This document shows positions 52,164 to 63,289 of a DNA stretch of 64,000 nt, one piece after another; position 1 is the first letter of the stretch; each line of letters begins with the position of its first letter. Position numbers and translations under genes: made by a program. Source of the DNA: Marsupella aquatica (taxonomy: Eukaryota > Marchantiophyta); the NCBI GenBank assembly GCA_973895155.1, contig OZ316893.1, forward strand, positions 28,148,001-28,212,000. Direction: 5' to 3'. The notes under the pieces are model-generated. The model worked only from the letters and a program-made list of their open reading frames with translations. It was not told the origin of the DNA and did not search any database.

Positions 52164-53963
52164 ATGTCGTTTTTTCCAGACTGCCATAACATATGTAGAC
52201 CCCTCATGCGGGTGGCTACATGGATGTATGTTGTGGTGGTTTGGCTGGTTGGTTTGGTAATCCAGCAATTTGTACCCCCACCTGGAAAAATCATTGTTAG
52301 TCTTGAATCTATTGTACAGTATTGTAGGGGAAATGAGGAGGAGGTTTACTTTTTGGCAGATGAGTGTGAAGCCGGGTGTGAAGAGGATGATGAGGAATGT
52401 AGTAGTTTGCTACATGTTTTGCCATATGATTTAGTAGTCACAAATGTATGGCCTAGGGTTCTTTCCATGTCATCAGCATAGGACATTTGCCAATATCAAC
52501 TCATTAGTACCCAATGGAGGGACTTGGTAGCCATGTCCCCACAATGGCAGGCATTGAAACCACTACTTGTAGGCACAGATCGTAGACCACCATGGCATGA
52601 TCTTGGGTTAGACTTAGATGACTTAATGTACCTGCCTGAGTACCTGAGGGTTGACTATCATCAAGCACAGGAGTGGTATTTGTACTGATCTGATAAGATT
52701 CACAGATCTGATATCACTGAGCTAGTGGAGTGGGATTCTATGACTATACACCATTGTATTCTGATATGGTCATGGATGTACGTGCAGAGTAGCCTAGAGG
52801 TGTGGAGTCCAGTGCTGGTACCATTAGAGTGGAGGATTGCAGTATCTAGAGAGCTTGCAGAGGTTGCAAGGTACGTGGGTCCTCTACATTCTGGCAAATT
52901 GAGTGGAAGACATTGATTGGATTGTCTTGAAGTGGCTGAAACAATGTTGAGGAACTTTTGTGGTAGTCAAGATGACTTGAATAGGAGGGATGATAAGTTA
53001 TGGCGTCGACAAACTGCAGCTTGTAGAGCTGCTGGGATGACAAAGATAAAATGTCCTTGCTACATTCGCAACTGTAGGGGTAATCGTGTGAGTCTAGGGA
53101 CAGTCAAAAAGCACCTCATTCAGAATTCTCGCCACCCATCGCAAAGGTATTGGTGGGGAGAGGACTGTGACTCTTTTGATGATGAGTGGAATGCACGCTG
53201 CATGGAGGGGGATGGTGCATTTGAGGGCCCTATGGACAATGCAAGATGTGCAGAGGAACTTGCCAATGATATGGATTGTGGCATAGATATCCCTGGGATA
53301 CTAGAGGACTTGGCAATACCAAGTGAAACTGCTAATGCCAGTGAACCTGTCCAAGAAACCACTGTAGAGGAGCCCACTCTGCAGGAAAGCAAAGAGGGTC
53401 TCTTCAACATGGATGATCTTCTGGAGGCGGATAGTACATCTGGAGAAGCAACACCTCAGATTTGGGACCAATAGGCAGAGGAGAAGATGATGCGAGCATT
53501 TGAAGAGGCGTGTGCCCCTTTGTATGAGGGGTCCACTACTTCCCAATTGTCATTTGTGTTGACATTTCTAAACACATGCCATAATCATGGTTTCACCAAC
53601 TCTGGAGTTGATGAACTGCTTTCGTTGATGGGGAAACAATTGATGCCTGCTAAGAATCTGCTGCCTAAAAACCTGTATGCATGCAAGAAGCTGATCAGTC
53701 ATGCTGGCTTGGATTATGTCAAAATTGATGCTTGTGAGGATGGATGTGTCCTATTTAGAAAGGAGCATGCTCATTGCAAAGAGTGTCCACTGTGCAAAAA
53801 GCCTAGGTATAAGCAGGTTGGACAATCAAAGCAACCTGTGAAAGTCCTTCAACATTTCCCCCTCATACCCAGGTTGAAACGAATGTACAGGTGCAAGGCA
53901 ATTTCAGAGTTGATGACATGGCATAAGGACAATAAAAGCACAAATGGAAAGGTCCGGCATGTT
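52164..53963 (+). pseudogene. tnp2: CACTA transposase with F-box-like N-terminus
   Basis: One reading frame runs from ATG 52164 to 53963 with only four nonsense codons (TAG about 52479, TGA about 52686, TGA 52914, TAG about 53472). Order: an N-terminal segment; an acidic stretch; an F-box-like block LPYDLVVTNVWPRVLS...QLISTQWRDLVAMSPQW; a middle region; a zinc domain KIKCPCYIRNCRG...KKHLIQNSR of the transposase-associated type; an acidic linker; then tnp2 (NLYACKKLISHAGLDYVKID, CEDGCVLFRKEHAHCKECPLC, RLKRMYRCKAISELMTWH). It is cut at 53964 by an L2-type LTR; the remainder would lie beyond the nested elements. F-box proteins recruit substrates to SCF ubiquitin ligases; whether this one did is unknown. 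Confidence 0.7.
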
Positions 53964-54900
53964 TGTGGTGCGTCCCATGGCTCCCTAAACCCCAGAAACC
54001 CCCCTTCACAAGCCGATTCCCGCAGGTTTTGCGCTTGGCGAGGCCGTTTTTGCGGCTTAGTGGCATGGGACGCTGCTAACCTCCTTCTACTACTACTATT
54101 AACATTTTACACACATATACTGGACAGATCCTTCATCGGGTCATGAGATACGTAGCCGGCCTAATCTAGGCCTTCCCTTGTCTTCCCCTCCTTCTTGTTA
54201 GGTATATTTGGATTCCGCTGCCGGAATGATCCCCAATAGGCTTGGTTAAGCCGCTAAGACCTCTCTCAGCTCGACACATCCAACTCTCACTCCCTTGCTT
54301 ACTTTCCTTCATCTATTAGTTGATGTGGGCACTCTTCACACAAGTTAATGCGACACACAAATAGCAAAATGACTCCTTCTGACTGAGTCATACCATGAAC
54401 TTGCCATACAAATAGTACATCTCATACACAAGCTCTGCGAACTAAGCCGTGAGGCCAACTCTATTCAGCTCTTAGGCATGAGGAAACATGAATATACACA
54501 AGGATCACTGTATGACTAGCCGAGAGCTTCTCTTACTACTTGATCCCAGCCCGGCTGGTGCAACTAAAAACTTGCTAAAGAAGAGGCCCTGAGCTCCCCG
54601 CTGCCCAGGTACTTATCCTGGTAGTGGATCCGCCTAATTCTTTGCAGCGTAAGCCTAATCTACCTAACTGAATCTACCTATGTACAGCGAGGCAGGAGTA
54701 CAAGTGTTGCTCTTACCAGTGGAACCGCAATCCCACTAAGCTAAGTGTCAGGGCCGCCTCCTGGTCCTGATCCTAATCCTAAACTTAGAGATCTGAGCCC
54801 GCCCTGCCCACTCACGCCTCCTCCCTCCACGTCCGCCCTCCTTGAAAGGAGCGGCCCTCCACCACCATCATGGCAGCGGTGTCTGTTCCTCAGTGGACGC
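53964..54900 (-). mobile_element. Partial L2-type LTR
   Basis: It matches the first 0.95 kb of the 43926-48639 LTR, starting at the same TGTGGTGCGTCCCATGG end inserted in the tnp2 frame, including the TTCCGCTGCCGGAA version of the shared palindrome. It stops at GTGGACGC where the next Ty3 element begins; the rest is presumably beyond the window. Confidence 0.85.
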
Positions 54901-55024
54901 TGTCGTGATTTTCTCTTAAGTTATAAAAAATTATTTGTTTTAATATGCTATAGGTTATATAAGTAATTTAGTAGTTAGATTATTAAATTTAAACTTTATT
55001 AAACTTCTTTAGCTATATTAACGG

Positions 55025-55220
55025 ACTATAGTAGTTCCACCAATGCATATGAGTAGTTCCACCAACTACAATAATATTCACCAACGCATAGTAGTTCTAC
55101 CAACGCACAGTAGGTCCACCAGCGCATAGTAGTTCTACCAACGCACAGTAGGTCCATCAACGCATAGTAGTTCCACCAACGCATGGTAGTTCCACCTACT
55201 AAAAGTAGTTTCACCAACTA
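55025..55220. repeat. GTAGTTCCACCAACGCA tandem repeats in U3
   Basis: About nine degenerate units of 20-30 bp with core GTAGTTCYACCAACGCA upstream of the TATA box. Position suggests enhancer-like U3 repeats. Confidence 0.85.
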
Positions 55221-55313
55221 TGAACAGTACTAGCACACTCTTAGGTATTAGATGTTTGACACTTGGCCTTCATCCAAGTGCTTGGGCTTGATCCATGCCC
55301 TCTTGGTGTGCAC

Positions 55314-55321
55314 TATAAATA
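55314..55321 (+). promoter_or_regulatory. TATA box of the second Ty3 LTR
   Basis: TATAAATA preceded by GTGCAC and followed by a GC-rich leader; the first ATG of the LTR frame is 130 bp downstream. Confidence 0.7.
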
Positions 55322-55449
55322 AAGTGGTGAGGGGCACTCTCCCCTCATTCCGCAGTGTTTATCATTCAAGGTTGTGAAGCTCTTTTGTGCCTTGAACATA
55401 GTAGTGGGGCGTCCTTTGGCCCGGATAGCAAAGGAATAGGAGAGCCATC

Positions 55450-55876
55450 ATGAATCCAGGAGAGACAGTTATCCCTGATCTTCCCCTTCGTAATCCGTTT
55501 TTGATTAGAGTCCATCTTTTAGACAAACCATCTATGAGGCAACATCTAACCTATCATTTTGGAGCTCAGTTTGCAACTGCTGTTATGGTTTCTAACGAGC
55601 CAATAATGTACCCAGTGGTGTCATACCGAGAGGAGTGGGAGTGCATCATCTTTGTCCTTTATTGAAGTCATGGATCTGAATATGAGTCCGGATGATATTC
55701 CTGTTTCATTTTCTCTTGGAGATATTAGGATCATATGTCATAAGAAAACTAATTTTCATGATGTGTTGGTCCGCAAGTATGGTGAAGTAGGGTTTAACAG
55801 TATTTTAGTTTCACCTGAACCTTTCTTAATACCCACTACCCTTGTTACTAGAATTATCATTTTGATTTTAGTGTAG
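55450..55876 (+). pseudogene. LTR-internal ORF of the second Ty3 element
   Basis: An ATG-started frame (MNPGETVIPDLPLRNPFLIR) of 71 codons overlaps a second frame ending at 55876 that contains SLGDIRIICHKKTNFHDVLVRK; one frameshift near 55655 would join them into about 140 residues. It lies wholly within the LTR, downstream of the TATA box and upstream of the primer-binding site. No recognised domain. Confidence 0.45.
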
Positions 55877-55952
55877 AACTTATGAGCATGCAAGGTTAAC
55901 TTCAAAAGAGCCAACATGCTCTTGCCAGAAAATACGGTCACCCGGACATAAG

Positions 55953-55971
55953 TGGCGACCATACTGGGGAA
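55953..55971 (+). other. Primer-binding-site-like sequence
   Basis: TGGCGACCATACTGGGGAA resembles the TGGCGACTC..CTGGGGA type of primer-binding site common in plant Ty3 elements, just after the LTR. The matching tRNA was not identified. Confidence 0.55.
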
Positions 55972-56772
55972 CCACTGGATTTGGAAGTTAGCTTGTGCAT
56001 GTTTGAGTTCTAATGGATGAAGAGAGATATGGTTTTGGAACTTTGAGTTCTTAACTTGTTTATATTATTAAGTCAAGAGGGAAGAATTGCAATCATGGGA
56101 ACTGAGATGAATCCAACTGACATGGACAGGTTTTCATCCTTGATTGCTGCTTACTTACATGGAATGAAGGAGAAGGAGATGGAGGAGAACAAGAAGAAGG
56201 AGTTGCTTGGTAGGACCACGAAGTACCTACACTCGGTTCTTACCAAGCAAGGAGAATTTGATGGACGAAATATAACCAAGTATCTCAAGGGGTACTGGAC
56301 GGAGGCTACAATTCATAAGATTGATGCAGAAGTTGCAGTCAAGGAGTTTGTATCTTTAGTAGAACCTAAACTCAAGGGAATTGTTACTACCTTGATAGAT
56401 GGAGCTACTGGGGAGAAAGCATGGAAGGTCTTTGAGTTGAAGATGAAAGAAGAATTTCAGCTTGAAGATCCAGATCGGGTTACTCAAGCATCTTTCCTTG
56501 ATTGGGTGGCCGATAGAAGCAAGAAGTTGGGACCTCAAGAACTGATAAGGGAGTTTACGAAGAAGTTCAATCAGCTTCCTGAGATTGGTTCTGAAGTTAT
56601 CAAGGTACAGAATACTACTTTACTTATCCGAGCTGCTGATGAGAAGCTTCAAGACGAGTTGGAGCTTGCTCTGGAATTGATGAACCCAAGTCGTGGAGCC
56701 AGTCCACCAACTTGGGAGGAGATTGAGATTGCTGTGCTTAGGGTCAGCCAAAAGCATAGAAGAAAGAAGCTG

Positions 56773-58617
56773 TGTAAGTAGTGGGTAATTCCAAAAGCAT
56801 GAAGAAACTGAAAATTTTTAAATTTTTTACGGTGTTTAGACTGCAATTATTGCTAACTGTAACTAAAACAGCATTCAAAGTTACTAAGTTCCTAAGTTAC
56901 GAGTAAACTCAGTTTACGAGTTTACTAGTTCACTGCTTTACGAGTTACACCTTAAGATTTGGCGACTCTGTGATCGTGACATCTTACAACTAGTTCAACG
57001 GGACTCCACAACGGATGAAGAGCTCACCTTGAAAGGGAAGGAATGCAAGACATAGGCGCTCATTACTGACTTCTCTTCCACCTTACCTCTCAAACTCTGC
57101 CCAGCTTCAACCGGTATTTCAGAGATGTCAAATGGAGACTTCGACCCTTCTATTCCAGGATGATGAATAGTGATGAGTTTCTGCATCACTATCCCCAAGT
57201 ATATGCTGCCACCTGCAACAACTATGATGTACTAGGGATATACAGAGAAGCTCTTCGTATAGATTCCTGTTATTTGATGAAGCGAATGCCTTTGATGTAT
57301 CCTGAGAGACAACTAAGGTGCCTACCCTACTCTCGAGGATCACCACGTCAGACTGAGCTGATGGAGGTAACACAGAATCGAACTGTCACCTACGTGGAGC
57401 TGCTCGAACCCGATGATATTCGACAACAAGCTTGAAGGAGACTATCTTTTTAGCTAGTATTGAAAAGTATAGTACTTTTACCAATTTTTCTAAATGTGTT
57501 GTAGAGCTTTAAAAGCTATGAGACTTCTTTAGGCTGTAGTCTGTACCTAGGAAACCCTACTGGAAAAATTTCAGAGTTTTCCGAACCAGGAGTAGAAAGT
57601 TAAAAATAGTTGAATCTACTCAATTTTTAGTATACCGAAATTAAGAGTTTAAGAGTTTAAGTTTTTACGTTTTTAAGAGTTTAAGTTTTTAAGAGTTTAA
57701 GAGTTCATACTTAGCCATTTTTTCCGGCTTTCCACTTATTGAATCGTCGTTTTGACTTTTTGAGGGTTATGAAGAGGCATGTCTCTTCGACCCTGTGACC
57801 TCTTATTCTGTAGTTCATCACTATTTATACCTCTTCCCCTAGTGTAGAGAGATGGTTAAGTTTTGCAGTTTTGCCTCTCCCTTGTGTTAAACTAGTTGAT
57901 CATGAATCTATGAGTTCGAGATCAGGTTTAACATTTGGAGAGACTTACCTCCTTCTTGTATTTTGGAACCCAAATACTTGAAGTAAAACCTCAGTTATGA
58001 ATCTCGTGAATTATAATGTCAGATTCCGCTTTGGTGACACATTGTAATCTCACAAGTTCTTAGAGTTAACTCATTGAGTTTAAGTTGCATTGGAAATGAT
58101 GTTTTCACCTTCATGTTGCTTAGTACCATCTAAATGCTGAAGTATTTATCCTTTTAGATCTTGACTAAGTATCACTTAGGAAGAAAGGTCAAGACATGTT
58201 GCCGGCATTTTAAAAGGATACTCTAGTATGCAGTTTAGATCTGAAAAGCCGTGTGGATTTGGATTCCCTTTAAAGTCATTCCATTATTACTTATGTCTAA
58301 GGAGTAACCTTGGTCTATTCCAGACTCCCTTAAGCATACTCTGAGAGATTTTTCCTTGTGTTTTGTTAATTGCAATCTTTTGCTTAATTGAAGGGTATCT
58401 GATGTTGAGTTATCATCAAAAACTACTCACCGCTGTGGAGCGATCTTCAAAGTACCTGATTAAAGTAGTCAAGATTGATTACTATGTGTGACACAAGAGC
58501 TTAAAGCTTTGTTTTTAGTTTATTACATCAAACCAACCCCATCTTGTTCTTAAAGGGAACGAATACCGAGTTTGGAGACTTTAAAATGTGATTTTTGGTT
58601 CTCTATGGCAAACTACA
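56773..58617. mobile_element. Solo LTR inserted in gag
   Basis: 1845 bp from TGTAAGTAG to AACTACA with a perfect AGCTG duplication (56768-56772 and 58618-58622); excision restores the gag frame exactly. It contains one ORF (57160-57435), many TTTAAGAGTTTAAG-type short repeats near 57640-57710, and TATTTATA at about 57830. Orientation is uncertain. Confidence 0.88.
57160..57435 (+). CDS. Small ORF in the solo LTR, unknown
   Basis: ATG-started, 91 codons, intact (MMNSDEFLHHYPQVYAATC to EPDDIRQQA). No domain recognised. Noted because other LTRs in the window also contain ORFs. Confidence 0.35.
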   Translation: MMNSDEFLHHYPQVYAATCNNYDVLGIYREALRIDSCYLMKRMPLMYPERQLRCLPYSRGSPRQTELMEVTQNRTVTYVELLEPDDIRQQA

Positions 58618-59118
58618 AGCTGAGTCATGAAGGTGCTCTACATGCGGTTGCACCTGTGACTTCTATGAGGAGAATGGAGAAAATAGAGTCAACAACTGGT
58701 AGGGGTGAGAAAAGCATGGACAAAATGGATGTGTTATCTGAACTCATGAAAAATCTTACCATTCTTGCCACCCAAGCCTTCGAGCAGATGGGAGGAGGTG
58801 CATCAAGACCAGCGTCAAGAGGTGGTCCAGGAGCCGGGAGTTCCATTGGCGGAGCAAGGAGTTGGAATTGTATTTGGTGTGATAGTAAGGAGCACTCAAG
58901 GCGTGAATGTGGGGAGCTTTCTGTTGCTCTGAGAGAGAGAATAGTCAAGTTCATTGATCATGATGGCATAAGAAAGCTTGCTTATCATGATTCAGGAGAA
59001 CTTATTCCAGTAAACACAAACAAGGGCGGTATGAAGGTATTGGTGGAGAGAAGAATGACTGAACATCATACTTCAGCCATTGCAACAGCTTTTGGAGATC
59101 AGGATGAGCATGAAGTAG

Positions 59119-60077
59119 ATGTTTACACCCTCTTTGGGAGTTCTTCGTCAACAGAGACAAACAAGAAGACTAGCAGAGTTTGTAAGGAGGAAGTCAGGTT
59201 GGAGTGATCCAGTGTTGATCTCTTCTTTCACTGCAGAAGTGGGATCTCTATGGGATTCTATGGTAGAGGAGAAACAAAAGTCATCGGAACCTTTGGAAGA
59301 ACGTGCTAAAGGAAAACAAAAGGTTGAGCCTGGACCCTCTATTTTGCAGCCATCATCAAGAGTCCCAACAAGGAGGAGTGTTCGATTTGAAGATAGAGGA
59401 AGTACAACAAAGGAGCCTTCTTCAACTCCTTCATCCTCAAAGGAGATGGAAGTGGTAAAAAAAGAGAAGGTGGAAAAGAAAGGACCTGGTTGGGTCCTTC
59501 GAAGAGATGTTGAGCAACACATTGCGTATGATCAAGTTGCTGAGAAGTTTTGGAAAGCGGAGGTGAGCGGAGTCACCAATGAGGAGTTTTTTGCTTGCAT
59601 GAACTCCAAGGCTCAAGATGCATTACTTGCAAAGGTGAAACGAAAATGATTTTACAAGGAAGGACCTCATGCCTTGGGAATGGAGGTTTTTTCTGATGTT
59701 GATGAAGATGGAGAAGGTTCAATTGTTTCTCAAGCCAGTGTGGAGTGTGAAGTGTATCAAGTGAATGCGGAGAAGATGCCTAGACCACAGATGCTAGGGT
59801 CTTCAACAAAGGAAGTTCCAGAACCAAAGGAGTTGAGGTATTGGAGAGGTGGAAACCATTGGCGAAAGCAACAACAGGATTTGCAGTGACCCAGGATATG
59901 GCAAAAATTAGTCGTGAAGAGGTGCTCAAGGCCTCACAAAGTGTGTGGGTCATGTGTGCTTCAGCTATGAAGAATCCTGATTCAGGAGACGACAAGGAGT
60001 CCATCTTGGAGCCGTTTTGGGCAAGAACTTGCTCAGTTGTGGAGGTAGAGCTTGTAGGAATGGAGGGCAAAGCTTGA
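59119..60077 (+). pseudogene. Gag-protease linker of the second Ty3 element
   Basis: The frame to 59649 is Ser/Lys/Glu-rich with SVRFEDRGSTTKEP and a helical end (EEFFACMNSKAQDALLAKVK); a TGA and a frame change separate it from about 59674-60077, which ends LEPFWARTCSVVEVELVG, the usual strand just before a retropepsin active site. Confidence 0.6.
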
Positions 60078-60500
60078 GCATTGATTGACACAGGATCTGA
60101 GGTGAATCTAATGTCAAGAAGCATCTATGATCTTGGGCAATGGATGATTGATTGTGATACTCAATGGTCTGTCAACTCAATCAATCGTTCAAAGAATATG
60201 CTTTGGGGAGGATGCCCTGGAGTATCAATGAAGGTTGGCCATGTGATAGAACCAACTAACATCTTTGTGCATGATAGCTTGCCCTATGATCTCATTCTAG
60301 GGCAACCTTACATTACTCAAGCTCGAATGGAGTACAAGGTTCTACCAGATGGCACTCATATGGCAAAGGTAAGGAGTCGGGATGAATTGTGGGTTATCCA
60401 ATTTTCTATAGTGAAACCTGGACATTGGAGGAATCGGAAGGAGTTGAGAGGACCTGAACCCAAGGAGGGAAATGAGGATTTCTGGAAGGCGTCTTGTTAA
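60078..60500 (+). pseudogene. pro: Retropepsin of the second Ty3 element
   Basis: ALIDTGSEVNLMS carries the active-site DTGS, and DLILGQPYI is the conserved second block. A TGA stands just upstream (60076) between the preceding strand and the active site, so the domain is cut from gag. Activity improbable in this copy. Confidence 0.8.
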
Positions 60501-63289
60501 GCAATGCGGGAAGGTGGGGCGCCATCGCCAATGACCCACTGGTGACTTGGAATGTGAATAGTTTGTTGGCAAGCTCATTTGAAGGTGAAAGCTTGCATTG
60601 TCGAATTTCTTATGTGAAAGTGTGTGAAGCTACTAAAAAATTCAAAAAGAAAATTGCAAGGATTGAGGATACTATGCAAATACATGGATTGCTAAAGGAA
60701 AGTGAAGAGATTGAAGGCCTTCTAGATGAAGAAGGAGTAGAAGTGTCTTTGAAAGAAATAATTGAAGGTCTTTCAGAGGGGAAAGCTCATATGGAAATCA
60801 ATCATGAGCTGTATGGCGAGTTGTCTCAATTTGTTGAGGTCAACACCCAGTACAAAACAGTGGAGAAGAAAGTGCGACCAGCAGCAATTCCTTTACCTTT
60901 GGATGCTAGGGAGATTTTGGAGAAGGCAGGTAAAGAGACCAGTCTTAGAGATCGGACTAAGATTGGCCACAAATTCACAAAGGAGACCCTTAATCAACTA
61001 AGGATTGGTGATGATGGGTTGCTGACAAAAGAAGAGAGAGAAGAGTTTCAGCAAATGATTGGTGAGCATGGTAAGGCTTTTGCCTTTTGTCCTGAAGAGA
61101 TGGGATGTGTGGATCCTAGTGTTGTTACTCCTATGGTAATTTTCACTGTCCCGCATGTTCCTTGGGACTTGAAACCCATTCTAGTGCCCAAGGCTTTGTT
61201 ACCTAAACTTATTGATCTATTAAAGGAGAAGCTTTCCACTAGGATTTTGGAAAGAACAGATGCACCTCATTCTAATCGTTGGTTTACCATTCGTAAGAAA
61301 AATGGTAAACTTAGATTTATTCAGGACATGCAACCACCTAACAAGGTTACTATTCGCAATACTGGAATAGGACCTATAGTAGATGAGTTTGCGGAAGAAT
61401 TTGCTGGTAGAGCCATCTATTCATGTGGTGACCTCTATTCAGGCTATGATTAGTTTCAGTTGGCTTAGAGTAGTAGAGATATCACCACTATGAGGACACC
61501 TTTGGGGCTACTTCACATGTGTACCTTGCCTCAAGGGGCAACCAACTCGGTGGCTCACATGCAGAATGCCATGAATAAGGTATTACACCGTTTCATTCCA
61601 GAGAAGACACAGCCATTCCTTGATGATATGCCAATCAAGGGATGCTTGGAGACAAAGAAAGATGAGACTATACGTGAAGATGGCTTGCGACAATTTGTAT
61701 GGGAGCACATTCAAGATGTGAAAGCAATCTTGAAGAGGTTGATTGAGGTTGGGCTCACTCTTTCTGGTGAGAAATCTTCATTTGGGCTTCGTGAAGTCCT
61801 AATTGTAGGACAAATTTGTGGAGCTGATGGGAGAAAGCCAAATGGAGGAAAAGTAGATGCAATCAATCAGATGAAAGATTATAGGACAACTTCGGAGGTG
61901 CGAAGGTTCCTTGGCGCTTGCTTGTTCTATAGGATCTGGATTCCTCACTTTGCTTATATTGCTGATCCTTTGTACGGATTATTGAGGAAGAATGTGCACT
62001 TTGTTTGGACAGAGGCACATAAGGAGGCTATGCAAAGGTTAAAGGAGGCCTTACTTAGCCTCCTTGTTTTACGTCCCTTATGCTATGATGGAAGACCCAT
62101 CATTGTCACTGTAGATTCAAGTCCTGATGCTGCTGGATGGGCGGTAGGGCAGGATGATGAGGAGGGGAGAAGATTTGCAGCAAGGTTTGGAGCTAAGATC
62201 TTTTCAGCAAGGCAAAGGCATTACCCTCAAATCAAGCGAGAGTTGTGGGGAGCAAGGATAGCCTTGTGTCAAGAAAAAGTCTACTTGATTGGAGCACAAG
62301 TCATTCTTGAGACTGATTGTTTACCATTTTTAGGGATGATTGCTAACTGTGATACTCCAGACATTGCTATGCTACGTTGGATAGCTTTTATTAGGATGAT
62401 CAACCCCGAGCTTCGACACATTGCTGGAAAATATAATCCAGTAGTAGATATGCTTTCAAGAGCCCGCTATGATCAGAATGAAGTGGAGGCAGTTCAAGTG
62501 ATGAATGGAGAGTTTGAGGTCTTAACATTTCAAGAGGAGCTCTATTCTGGAGAGTTGCTCTTGATTGGAAGGTACCTTAGTACTCTTCAAAGGCCTTTTG
62601 AAATGATAGAAGAGAAGTTTCAACGATTACGGAAGAAGGCTTACAAGTTCATGCTCAAGGATGGTGTTTTATGGAGAAGGTCTTTGAAGAAAGGACATGT
62701 TCCTTGTAGAGTTCTTGATACAGATGAAGAGAAGAAGAGAGTCTTATGGGATTCTCATGACGCTATTGAAGCAAGACATCGAGGAGTTAGAGCTACCTAT
62801 GAGCGGGTTCAAAGGTGGTACTGGTGGTCAGACATGTATGTGAATGTAAAATCTTATGTTGGATCTTGTGAGAGTTGTCAGTATTACTCTAAAGTTTGGT
62901 TTAGAGATTGACTTAATCCCACTAGTCCTCTTTCTTTATATTTTCAGTGGGCAGTAGATGTGGTGCACATGCCATGGGGAATTAGGGGGGCAAAGTACCT
63001 TCTCCTTGCAAGGGAAAATTTATCTTCTTATGTTGAAGGAAGGGCTTTAACCTCTAACACTACAGAAGCAGTATGTAGGTTCATACTTGAAGACGTTATA
63101 GCACGTCATGGTTGTTTTGTGCAAATGAGAGCAGATAGAGGAGAGCTGAATTCTGAAGAGGCTGCAGAATTTTTCGACCGGTTCAACATCAAGCTCAAAC
63201 TCACTACTGCCTACAACCCAGAAGGAAATGGAAAGATTGAGCGAGGGCACCCACCGATAGTGAATGCCCTAAGCTACTCGCAAGAATGA
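60494..63289 (+). pseudogene. pol: RT, RNase H and integrase of the second Ty3 element
   Basis: One frame with three stops: TAG 61451, TAG 61466 and TGA 62909. RT: QPPNKVTIRN, DLYSGYD*FQLA, TPLGLLHMCTLPQGATNSV, and catalytic FLDD (QPFLDDMPIKG). RNase H: VTVDSSPDAAGWAVG and RQRHYPQIKRELWG. Integrase: an HHCC finger ending CESCQYYS, first catalytic Asp in WAVDVVHMP, second in RADRGELNS, Glu in GNGKIERG. Family motifs around the first stop (YDQFQLA) imply that TAG replaced CAG. The frame ends just after the integrase Glu, where another element begins. Confidence 0.88.

Larger units (their letters stand above)
54901..55948 (+). repeat. 5' LTR of the second Ty3 element
   Basis: From TGTCGTGATT to GGACA, followed five bases later by a primer-binding-site-like sequence. 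Contains U3 tandem repeats (55025-55220), a TATA box (55314) and a small reading frame (55450-55876). The 3' end is inferred from the primer-binding site because the 3' LTR is absent. Confidence 0.65.
56096..59207 (+). pseudogene. gag: Gag of the second Ty3 element, split by a solo LTR
   Basis: ATG 56096 begins MGTEMNPTDMDRF. The first part (to 56772) is a helical capsid-like region (GATGEKAWKVFELKMKEEF, RDWVADRSKK-like block). After removing 56773-58617 and one AGCTG copy, the frame continues without loss (RRKKL then SHEGALHAV) to a zinc knuckle CIWCDSKEHSRREC (nt 58868-58909) and AYHDSGELIPVNTNKGGMK. A frameshift near 59160-59200 passes into the next frame. Gag packages the element RNA. Confidence 0.8.
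54901..63270 (+). mobile_element. Second Ty3 element, truncated at integrase
   Basis: It starts TGTCGTGATT exactly where the L2-type LTR is broken. Order: 5' LTR, primer-binding site, gag (split by a solo LTR), linker with low-complexity segments, protease, RT, RNase H, integrase. The RT and integrase motifs (DLYSGYD, QPFLDDMP, ADRGELNSEEA, YNPEGNGKIERG) are close to a distinct Ty3 lineage known mainly from fungi and also from plants, unlike G1. It ends near 63270 where a different Ty3 integrase begins. Multiple stops and frameshifts mark it as dead. Confidence 0.85.
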
